The notes beneath the pieces were generated by a model. That model worked only from the letters and a program-made list of their open reading frames with translations. It did no database searches and was not told where the DNA came from. Shown in pieces: positions 42,475 to 50,848 of a stretch of DNA of 64,000 bases (within the stretch, counting starts at the first letter, position 1; each line of letters begins with the position of its first letter). The position numbers and the translations under genes were made by a program. The stretch comes from CALBPI01 sp963922335 (GTDB lineage Bacteria > Pseudomonadota > Gammaproteobacteria > Steroidobacterales > Woeseiaceae): NCBI GenBank assembly GCA_963922335.1, contig CAWUIB010000005.1, positions 62,001 to 126,000 on the forward strand, written 5' to 3'.

Positions 42475-43815
42475 ATGAGTCGATCAAGCACAGAAAATAC
42501 ATGGCATCCCGCAAGTTGGGAGGGCAAGATTGCCCGGCAGATGCCGACCTATCCGGATCAGGAAGGACTGCGTGATGCGGTATCCCGATTAGCTGCGTTA
42601 CCGCCGCTGGTGACTTCGTGGGAAGTCGATAACCTCAAGGCGCGAATTGCCGCTGCCCAACGCGGTGAAGCGTTCGTCTTGCAGGGCGGGGACTGCGCCG
42701 AGACATTCGCCGAGTGCACCTCGGACAACATCGTCTCGAAGTTGAAGATTCTGCTGCAGATGAGTCTTGTAATGCTCTACGGCATGCAGAAGCCCGTGGT
42801 GCGTATCGGCCGTTTCGCAGGCCAGTATGCGAAGCCGCGCTCCGCGGATACTGAAACCCGCGATGGTGTGACGCTTCCGAGTTTTCGGGGTGATCTAGTC
42901 AATCATCCTGGCTTTACCGAAGCGGAGCGGATTCCAGACCCGGAGCTGATCCTGCGCGGTTATGAGCGCTCGGCACTGACCCTGAATTTTATTCGCGGGT
43001 TGGTTGACGGTGGTTTTGCAGATCTCCACCACCCCGAATATTGGAATTTGGATTGGGTGGAGCACTCTCCACTTTCCGAGGAATATCAGAAGGTAACAGG
43101 CGATATTTCACGTTCATTGGATTTTTTTGAGTCCATCTCAGGACAGGCAATCCATCAGACCCGCCGTGCAGAGTTCTTCACTGCACATGAGGGGCTGCAT
43201 TTGCACTACGAGCAGGCACAAACACGACTGCGACGCGACCGGTGGTACGACCTCACGACGCATTTCCCATGGATCGGGATGCGTACGGCTATGCTCGACG
43301 GCGCGCACGTAGAGTACTTCCGGGGTATCACGAACCCCATCGGCATCAAAATCGGCCAGGGCATGGACTCTGAGTGGTTGCAGGAGTTGCTTGCGGTGCT
43401 TAACCCCTCGAACGAGGCGGGCCGCATTGTGCTGATCCATCGACTGGGCGCGGGCAACGTCGAGGATCATTTGCCTAGGCTCATCGAGGCCGTTCAGGCA
43501 ACCGGTAGTCCAGTGCTTTGGACCTGTGATCCGATGCACGGGAACACGGAGTCGACCGAGGCCGGCTACAAGACCAGACGCTTCGACAATATCGTTGCGG
43601 AAATCGAAGCCTCGTTCCGGGTACATCAGGCTGCAGGCACCTACCTTGGTGGTGTGCACCTGGAGTTGACGGGCGAGGACGTTACCGAGTGTACCGGCGG
43701 CGCGCGAGGACTGACCGATGCTGACCTGGCAAGAGCCTATCGGTCGCAGGTCGATCCCCGTTTGAACTATGAGCAGGCGCTCGAGATTGCGATGCGGATT
43801 GCCGGTCTGAAGTGA
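42475..43815 (+). CDS. class II 3-deoxy-7-phosphoheptulonate synthase
   Basis: 446 residues from ATG 42475; a TTG at 42439 after AGGAG would add 12 residues, but the spacing there is only three bases, so the start is not certain. First step of the shikimate pathway, from phosphoenolpyruvate and erythrose 4-phosphate. The type II (plant/actinobacterial/Pseudomonas) family is clear: QGGDCAETFAE (metal Cys), RIGRFAGQYAKPRS, WTCDPMHGNTES (metal His) and GGVHLELTGEDVTECTGG (metal Glu). No regulatory domain is appended. Confidence 0.93.
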   Translation: MSRSSTENTWHPASWEGKIARQMPTYPDQEGLRDAVSRLAALPPLVTSWEVDNLKARIAAAQRGEAFVLQGGDCAETFAECTSDNIVSKLKILLQMSLVMLYGMQKPVVRIGRFAGQYAKPRSADTETRDGVTLPSFRGDLVNHPGFTEAERIPDPELILRGYERSALTLNFIRGLVDGGFADLHHPEYWNLDWVEHSPLSEEYQKVTGDISRSLDFFESISGQAIHQTRRAEFFTAHEGLHLHYEQAQTRLRRDRWYDLTTHFPWIGMRTAMLDGAHVEYFRGITNPIGIKIGQGMDSEWLQELLAVLNPSNEAGRIVLIHRLGAGNVEDHLPRLIEAVQATGSPVLWTCDPMHGNTESTEAGYKTRRFDNIVAEIEASFRVHQAAGTYLGGVHLELTGEDVTECTGGARGLTDADLARAYRSQVDPRLNYEQALEIAMRIAGLK

Positions 43816-43818
43816 GGC

Positions 43819-44400
43819 TCAGGGGCGGGCGCGTCGCGTGAGCCGACGCCAGGCTTCTCGGTCATCAATCCGAAGATATTCGCCCGGACCAAGCCCACCT
43901 AACTCAAACGGGCCGACGGACGCACGCACGAGCCTTAGCGTCGGCGCCCCGGCGGCCGCGGTCATCCGTCTGACCTGTCGATTACGGCCCTCATCGATCT
44001 CAATCTCTATCCAGTGCGTCGGGATCGACGCTCTGAAGCGTACGGGCGGTGTTCGCTCCCACAGCTGAGGCTCATGGATGGGTCTCGCCGACAGGGCTGC
44101 GGCCGGACCGTCCTTCAGCACCAATCCAGCCATCATCGCTTCGCAGCAACGGTGGGCGGATGCCTCATCAGCCTCGACTTGTACCCAGTACGTCTTGGTG
44201 TGTTTGTGTCGCGGATGTGCCAGTCGTGACTGTAGCTGTCCGTCAGAGGTCAGGATCAACAATCCCTCGCTATCGTAGTCCAGCCGTCCCGCTGGATAGA
44301 CGTCCGGCAAGTCTACGTAAGTCGCGAGCGTTGTCTTGTCGCCATCTGTCGTGAATTGCGACAGGACCCGGAAAGGTTTGTTGAGCAGAACCGTGGGCAC
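43819..44400 (-). CDS. rluE: 23S rRNA pseudouridine synthase RluE-like
   Basis: 193 residues. RsuA/RluB/E/F-type pseudouridine synthase; E. coli RluE makes pseudouridine at 23S position 2457. The catalytic Asp is in YPAGRLDYDSEGLLIL; KPFRVLSQF is motif I, and EIDEGRNRQVRRMTAAAG is motif III. There is no N-terminal S4 domain, as in RluE. It ends three bases after the stop of the convergent DAHP synthase gene, and starts 25 bases below the end of the Rieske-TPP gene. Confidence 0.9.
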   Translation of the reverse strand: MPTVLLNKPFRVLSQFTTDGDKTTLATYVDLPDVYPAGRLDYDSEGLLILTSDGQLQSRLAHPRHKHTKTYWVQVEADEASAHRCCEAMMAGLVLKDGPAAALSARPIHEPQLWERTPPVRFRASIPTHWIEIEIDEGRNRQVRRMTAAAGAPTLRLVRASVGPFELGGLGPGEYLRIDDREAWRRLTRRARP

Positions 44401-44425
44401 GAGTTAACGCGGCAGTCTGCCTCGA

Positions 44426-46417
44426 TCAAACCAGCTCGGCGTCGGTCATGACTTCAATCAGCGAAGGGCCATCGTGGGCTATGGCCGCGCTCATTGCGTC
44501 GTCGAGCCCCGATCGTTCCTTAACCCGCAAACCCATGCCGCCGCAGGCGCGCGCAAAAGCGGCGAAACTTGGGTTGACCAGGCTGGTCTGCCAGACAGCG
44601 AACTCTGCGGCTTTTTGTTCCTTTGTAATCTTGCCAAGCTCCGCGTTGTTCATGAGCACGTGCGTGATGTTCATGTTGTATTTCACTGCAGTGGTGAACT
44701 CCATGGCGTACTGCCCAAATCCGCCATCGCCAGAGACCGAAATCACCTTGCGCCCAGCGTAATCCCCATCCTCCTGAGTCGCGGCCCATGCACCCATCGC
44801 CGCAGGAAATGAGAACCCAATCGAACCGAGGTAGCCGGACATCAATACGCGTTGGTTTCCCGTCGGTTCAAAGTAGCGCCCGAACGAGTAGGTATTGTTG
44901 CCAACGTCGACGGCGATAATGGCGTCTTCCGGTGCATGACGGGTGAGTGAATCAAAGAGGGCTGCAGCGGAAAGTCCATGCTCGTTGTCCTCCCCCAGAC
45001 GGCTGCGCTTTTCTTCGCGCCACAAGCGCCAGCGCTCGGCGATTTCCGCCTTCTGATCGATTGCGCCCTCGTGCTTCGCCAGGGCTCCGAGCATCTGCTG
45101 TGCTGTCACACCCACGTCACCCAACACCGGGACGTCGACCGCGTGGCGTTTGCCGATACGCATGGGGTCGGTGTCGACCTGAATGGTCGGCTTGCTGGGG
45201 TAAATGCCCGTGTGATCCGAAAAGCTCGCCCCGAACACAATGAGCAGATCCGCCTCGTTCATGAACCAGCTCGCGATGGGTGTTCCGGAACGCCCCAGTA
45301 CGCCGGCGGCGAGGGGATGTTGATCAGCGATCTGGCCTTTGGCTTTGAAAGTGGTGGCGATCGGTGCGTTGAGAGACTCAGCCAGCTCGATCACTGTCTG
45401 CATGCCCTCCAGCGCGCCGTAACCGACAATGATCATCGGTCGTTTGGCAGCGCGTATAGCCGCTAACGCTTTGTCCACGCTGTTGGGGGCAGGAGCGACA
45501 TGCAGATCCGCGACGCGTCCGGTGGGCGGCTGCGCCGATGCGCCCTCGGGTGCGGGCATCGGCTGTACGTTGTCCGGGAACACCAGATGACCGACGCCAC
45601 GCTTGTAGATCGCGGTCTTGATCGCCTGCGACATCAGTAAGGCGTGGTCGGACTGCGGGTGCACGGTTTCGGAGAACTCTGCGACGCTCTCGAACGCGGC
45701 TTCCAGATCGATATCCTGAAAGGCATGCACGCCAATGACCTGGTCCTGAACCTGCCCCGTCAGGGCGAGTGCCGGTGCGCCGTCCACCTTGGCGTCCCAC
45801 AGACCGGTCAGCAGATTGGTCGCGCCCGGGCCCGCAATAGTCAGCGCAGCGGCGGGAGTGCCGGTCAGTTTGCCGTAACCGGAAACCGCAAAAGCCGCGG
45901 CACCTTCATGACGGATGCCGTAATAGGACAGCTTGCCCTCGTTTTCACAGACACGAAGCGCATCCGCAAGACCAAGGTTCGAATGCCCGACCATACCGAA
46001 CACCGATGTCACACCCCAATCGACCATGGTCTCGGCCATAAGGTCGGCGACACTGCGTTCGCGCTCAGGTGCGGCAGGTACCGCGACGTAGACCTCGTCA
46101 TCGCGAATTTCGACCTCGAACATCTGCTGTCCGGTGTCTTCGTGTCCGCCCGGAGGTTTGCCGGTCAGCGGGTCGAAATCCCAGCCGTGCCAGGGGCAAC
46201 GCAGCCAGCATTGGTCGTCAATCCCTTTCTCGATGGCACCCTCACCGAGCGGTCCACCCTGATGCGGGCAACGGTTGTCCATCGCCGCCCATTGGCCATC
46301 GAAATGAACCAAGGCGAGTGACTGGGTGCCGGCGGTTACTGACTTGACGCGACCTTCCGCGACTTCGTCGATGGTTGCGACCTTGTGCCAAACGATGTTG
46401 GTGGCTGCTTCTGTCAT
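44426..46417 (-). CDS. Rieske [2Fe-2S] / thiamine-diphosphate enzyme fusion
   Basis: 663 residues. N-terminal Rieske domain at about 8-113: ligands Cys50 and His52 in NRCPHQGGPLGEG and Cys74 and His77 in RCPWHGWDFD. From about 122 to the end it is a full POX/acetolactate-synthase-type ThDP enzyme. The PYR domain carries the catalytic Glu171 (IRHEGAAAFAVSGYGKL) and AGPGATNLLTGL. A middle domain of about 305-440 follows. The PP domain has GDG at 563 and NN at 590-591, the metal-ThDP motif. The Rieske ligands and ThDP residues all look intact, so both parts may work. I know of no described enzyme with this order; substrate is unknown. It is divergent from the Rieske membrane-protein operon. Confidence 0.88.
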   Translation of the reverse strand: MTEAATNIVWHKVATIDEVAEGRVKSVTAGTQSLALVHFDGQWAAMDNRCPHQGGPLGEGAIEKGIDDQCWLRCPWHGWDFDPLTGKPPGGHEDTGQQMFEVEIRDDEVYVAVPAAPERERSVADLMAETMVDWGVTSVFGMVGHSNLGLADALRVCENEGKLSYYGIRHEGAAAFAVSGYGKLTGTPAAALTIAGPGATNLLTGLWDAKVDGAPALALTGQVQDQVIGVHAFQDIDLEAAFESVAEFSETVHPQSDHALLMSQAIKTAIYKRGVGHLVFPDNVQPMPAPEGASAQPPTGRVADLHVAPAPNSVDKALAAIRAAKRPMIIVGYGALEGMQTVIELAESLNAPIATTFKAKGQIADQHPLAAGVLGRSGTPIASWFMNEADLLIVFGASFSDHTGIYPSKPTIQVDTDPMRIGKRHAVDVPVLGDVGVTAQQMLGALAKHEGAIDQKAEIAERWRLWREEKRSRLGEDNEHGLSAAALFDSLTRHAPEDAIIAVDVGNNTYSFGRYFEPTGNQRVLMSGYLGSIGFSFPAAMGAWAATQEDGDYAGRKVISVSGDGGFGQYAMEFTTAVKYNMNITHVLMNNAELGKITKEQKAAEFAVWQTSLVNPSFAAFARACGGMGLRVKERSGLDDAMSAAIAHDGPSLIEVMTDAELV

Positions 46418-46509
46418 GGGCGCTTACCCTTGCGATTCGTCATTAGACGTGTTCCATGCGGGCCGGTGGTCATGGTACAACGCCCGAGGCACGCAAAGGA
46501 GAGATGCGC

Positions 46510-46554
46510 GTGGATGACAACGCAAGTAACTTGCAACACGGCGTGACACCGTGA
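46510..46554 (+). CDS. possible short leader ORF of the membrane redox operon
   Basis: GTG at 46510 lies eight bases after AGGAG (46497-46501) and gives a 14-residue peptide (MDDNASNLQHGVTP). An ATG at 46504 in the same frame is only two bases from that site. The stop TGA (46552-46554) overlaps the GTG start (46551) of the 76-residue gene, which has no Shine-Dalgarno site of its own. Translational coupling is an inference. Confidence 0.4.
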   Translation: MDDNASNLQHGVTP

Positions 46555-46781
46555 CGTTGGAAACGGCACAGACGTTAGTTGCGATCGGTGGCGCCTATTT
46601 TGGTGTGGGTCTGTTAGTTGCCCTCATCTATGTGTTCGGTGGTGCCGGGAAGATCGATCCGGCCGCGCGAGGGAGCGGAATGCCGCCGAGCGTAAGACTG
46701 TTGATCGCCCCCGGTGTGATCGGCCTTTGGCCGCTCATGCTCTATAAGCTCGCGGTGCAAAAGGTACCACCCGTCTCATGA
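46551..46781 (+). CDS. small two-helix membrane protein, unknown function
   Basis: 76 residues from GTG 46551; a stop at 46527 in the same frame means no earlier start is available. Two membrane helices: about 8-30 (LVAIGGAYFGVGLLVALIYVFGG) and about 48-68 (VRLLIAPGVIGLWPLMLYKLA). The linker contains GKIDPAARGSGMPPS. I recognise no family. It overlaps the following 49-residue gene by four bases (ATGA), so it is part of the operon ending at 48725. A structural subunit of the membrane redox complex is a reasonable guess. Confidence 0.75.
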   Translation: MTLETAQTLVAIGGAYFGVGLLVALIYVFGGAGKIDPAARGSGMPPSVRLLIAPGVIGLWPLMLYKLAVQKVPPVS

Positions 46782-46927
46782 AGCGCGGCCAGCGAAGGCT
46801 CCATGCCGTCTTGTGGTTAGTAGTCGCTCCCGCGCTCGCCATCGTCTTGTGGTTGGGCATTAGTCACCGACCGGCGAGTCCTGTCAATGACGCATTGCCT
46901 CCAGCACTCGGCACGGAGGCGCACTGA
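46778..46927 (+). CDS. very small single-helix membrane protein, unknown function
   Basis: 49 residues. A basic N-terminus (MKRGQRRLHA) is followed by one membrane helix (VLWLVVAPALAIVLWLGI) and a short polar tail ending GTEAH, oriented N-in by the positive-inside rule. The ATG overlaps the stop of the 76-residue gene, and its TGA overlaps by one base the ATG of the Rieske membrane protein (TGATG). This tight coupling on both sides is the main evidence that it is a real gene. It is below common size cut-offs and would often be missed. Confidence 0.7.
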   Translation: MKRGQRRLHAVLWLVVAPALAIVLWLGISHRPASPVNDALPPALGTEAH

Positions 46928-47970
46928 TGTCACACGACTACCAGCGCGTTCAGTGGACGCCGTTCAAGCGGCAATACGACCTCTGGATGCTGCTCGGCAT
47001 GCTGCTTTATCTCGCTGTATTTATTGCGGTCAGCTTTGTCGCAACGCAGGGCGGCACGCCCAACCCGGTTCAGGTGCTGATCCGTGCATTTGGGTCGTTG
47101 GCGTTTCTCATGCTCACCTTTATTCTTTGTCTCGGTCCGATGGCCCGGCTCACGCCGAGGTTCAAACCTCTGATGTACAACCGCCGCCACCTCGGCGTCG
47201 CGATGTTCAGTGTGGCTTTTGTGCACGCGGTGCTAGTGGTGTTCTGGTATCACGGGTTCGGTGACCTGAATCCGTTGGTTTCGGTGTTGGTTTCCAACCC
47301 GCGCTACGACAGCATCGCGGGTTTCCCTTTTGAAAGTCTTGGTCTAGTCGCGTTGTTGATCCTCTTTTTGATGGCATCGACCAGCCATGACTTCTGGAAT
47401 GCCAATCTAGGGCCGGGCGTCTGGAAGTTGCTGCACATGGGCGTGTATCTGGCGTTCGTCGCTCTCGTGGCGCACGTTGTGCTGGGTGTGATTCAGTTCG
47501 AAAAACACCCGCTGTACGTGGCGATACTGATCGGCGCGGCAGTGGTGGTCGCGTCCCTGCACCTGATTACCGGGTTCAAATATTTCGGTGAGTCTCATCC
47601 ATCGGCAAACGAAGGCTGGTTAACGGTCGGCAATACCCAGTGCTTCGAATCCGGCGCGGCGCGTATCGTTCGGCCCAAGCAAGGCGAGGCTATCGCCGTG
47701 TTTTTCCATGAAGGTGCGTTCTACGGCGTCTCCAATGTCTGTCGTCATCAGGGCGGGCCGCTGGGAGAAGGGCGGGTAGTCGATGGGTGCATCACCTGCC
47801 CCTGGCATGGATTTCAATACCAACTGCAAGATGGCCGCTCACCCGCGCCGTTCACAGAAAAAATTGCGACCTATGCGACGCGCATTGAAGGTGATGTCGT
47901 GCTTGTTAGTACCACACCTAATCCGCCGGGCACCGAGCAGGCGCCTGCGACTCTCGAGGTGACCGCGTGA
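46927..47970 (+). CDS. bis-His membrane protein (MsrQ/ferric-reductase type) with C-terminal Rieske domain
   Basis: 347 residues. Six predicted membrane helices at about 18-41, 49-75, 86-110, 134-153, 165-190 and 194-217. Two His pairs spaced as heme ligands, His88/His100 and His170/His183, resemble the YedZ/MsrQ and ferric-reductase transmembrane families. Instead of the usual flavin domain, residues of about 228-328 form a Rieske [2Fe-2S] domain: Cys272 and His274 (NVCRHQGGPLGEG), Cys291 and His294 (TCPWHGF). I infer a transmembrane electron carrier linking heme b to a [2Fe-2S] cluster. Its Rieske segment matches that of the divergent ThDP enzyme. It overlaps the next gene by four bases. 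Confidence 0.88.
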   Translation: MSHDYQRVQWTPFKRQYDLWMLLGMLLYLAVFIAVSFVATQGGTPNPVQVLIRAFGSLAFLMLTFILCLGPMARLTPRFKPLMYNRRHLGVAMFSVAFVHAVLVVFWYHGFGDLNPLVSVLVSNPRYDSIAGFPFESLGLVALLILFLMASTSHDFWNANLGPGVWKLLHMGVYLAFVALVAHVVLGVIQFEKHPLYVAILIGAAVVVASLHLITGFKYFGESHPSANEGWLTVGNTQCFESGAARIVRPKQGEAIAVFFHEGAFYGVSNVCRHQGGPLGEGRVVDGCITCPWHGFQYQLQDGRSPAPFTEKIATYATRIEGDVVLVSTTPNPPGTEQAPATLEVTA

Positions 47971-48725
47971 CCGATAAGGACCAAGCATTTTTTGTGGGGT
48001 GGGCTGAGCTGCCAAAGACCGATCGACGGTTTTTCGTGCAGGCCGGTGCCGTACTTTCCATTTCAGCATTGGCGGGTGCTGTGGGCGTCGCGGCCTTCCA
48101 GCGCGCCGTTGGTAGCGGAGATTGGGAACTTTCGGAGACCCGGGAGTACCGAGGGATCCTCGTGTCATCTCCCTATCCGATGTTGCTCACGCGTGACGTC
48201 ACTGGCGAGCTACAAACTGCGTTGCTCGTTTGCGAGACCAAGTGCGGGGTTCAGGCGCGCCTGCAAAGCGTGTCCGATGGTGCCGTGGTGATTCGCGGTA
48301 CGCCTATCGTGCGCGGGCCACATGCCATGATCGCGGTTTCTGAGGAGATGGAGTGGATTCGGCGGCTCGATCAGGCGCCGGATATCGCGATTTCCGTGCC
48401 GAGGCCAGTGTCGCTCGGTGAGTACACGCTGAATGGCGAGGTGCTGGATACCAAGTGCTGGTTTGGCGCAATGAATCCATCCGAGGGCAAACCTCATAAA
48501 TCTTGCGCAAGTCTCTGTATTCGCGGTGGTATTCCTCCCGCCTTCTACGTTCGAGATATCCGCGAACAGAGCGCACTGATGATTCTGACGCATCGAGGGA
48601 GGGGCTTCGGACGTGAGCTATTGCCGTATGTTGCAGACCCCGTTTCGATCCGCGGCACCCTGAAGCAGTCAGGTGATCTGTTGATGTTTGATACCAGCGT
48701 CGACGCGATCGAATTTCTCACCTGA
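47967..48725 (+). CDS. Tat-signal protein with conserved Cys/His motif, unknown function
   Basis: 252 residues. Residues 18-45 read TDRRFFVQAGAVLSISALAGAVG, a twin-arginine type signal or N-terminal anchor. The exported part is strand-rich, with CETKC at 89-93 and a dense motif DTKCWFGAMNPSEGKPHKSC followed by ASLCIRGGIPP (Cys164, His177, Cys180, Cys184). This may bind a metal cluster or heme, or form disulfides. The Tat route would fit a cofactor inserted before export. It ends the operon and is coupled (ATGA) to the Rieske membrane protein. I do not recognise a named family. Confidence 0.75.
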   Translation: MTDKDQAFFVGWAELPKTDRRFFVQAGAVLSISALAGAVGVAAFQRAVGSGDWELSETREYRGILVSSPYPMLLTRDVTGELQTALLVCETKCGVQARLQSVSDGAVVIRGTPIVRGPHAMIAVSEEMEWIRRLDQAPDIAISVPRPVSLGEYTLNGEVLDTKCWFGAMNPSEGKPHKSCASLCIRGGIPPAFYVRDIREQSALMILTHRGRGFGRELLPYVADPVSIRGTLKQSGDLLMFDTSVDAIEFLT

Positions 48726-48846
48726 ATCGGTCGGATTTCTGCCCCCAGAAAGGCCTTGTTGGGACCCGGATGCGGTACAATGCGGCCGCTTTCGGAACCC
48801 GCCGCAACCAGCGGCTTGCGCGTTCCCTGGGGACAAAGGACATCAG

Positions 48847-50179
<1,333 letters not shown>

Positions 50180-50187
<8 letters not shown>

Positions 50188-50848
50188 ATCACTGCCACAA
50201 TCTTCGCAGTGGTATGACGCCGGCTGTACCGAATGCCCGCGACTCGCGGGCTTTCTCGAAGAGGTTCGAACGAAGTATCCGGATTATCATGCGCTGCCGG
50301 TTCCACCGTTTGGCGACGACGATGCGCAGTTTCTGATCGTTGGGCTGGCGCCAGGTATGCATGGCGCCAACGCGACCGGCCGCGCTTTTACCGGCGATTA
50401 CGCCGGTGTTTTGCTCTACGAGACTCTGCACAAGCTCGGTCTGTCGAGCGGCAGCGAGTCGGTTGCCGCCGACGATGGCTTGCAGCTGCGCGGTGTCAGG
50501 ATCACCAACGCGGTGAAGTGTCTGCCACCGCAAAACAAACCCATCGGGTCGGAGATTAATACCTGCAACCGGTTTTTAGCGGCGGAGCTCAGCGCGCTGG
50601 CGAGCGGCGGTGTGGTGCTCGCGCTCGGTGGCATTGCGCACAGAGCCATCATCAAGGCTTACGGATTCCGCCAGGCAGACTATGTGTTTGGCCACGCTGC
50701 CGAACACGAGCTACCCAACGGCATTCGCCTGTTCGATTCCTACCATTGCAGCCGTTACAACACCAATACCCGGCGACTGACGCCGGAGATGTTCATGGAT
50801 GCCATGAGTGCGGCGGCTAGCGCGGCAGGTGTGGGTAACGCGCGATGA
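50180..50848 (+). CDS. family 5 uracil-DNA glycosylase (UDGb type)
   Basis: 222 residues from ATG 50180; a longer frame starts inside icd. Removes uracil and other deaminated bases from DNA. The [4Fe-4S] Cys pair is CTECPRL near the N-terminus, with further Cys in NAVKCLPP and NTCNRFL. Active-site motif 1 is GLAPGMHGANATGRAFTGD, the family 5 form (GLAPxxHGAN, no catalytic Asp), and motif 2 is DSYHCSRYN. It overlaps icd by eight bases and uvrC by four, which puts two DNA-repair genes in one coupled unit. Confidence 0.9.

Noticed and set aside
48688..48846. N-terminal extension of icd
   Set aside because: It overlaps the preceding gene and has no similarity to Icd; ATG 48847 has a good ribosome site.
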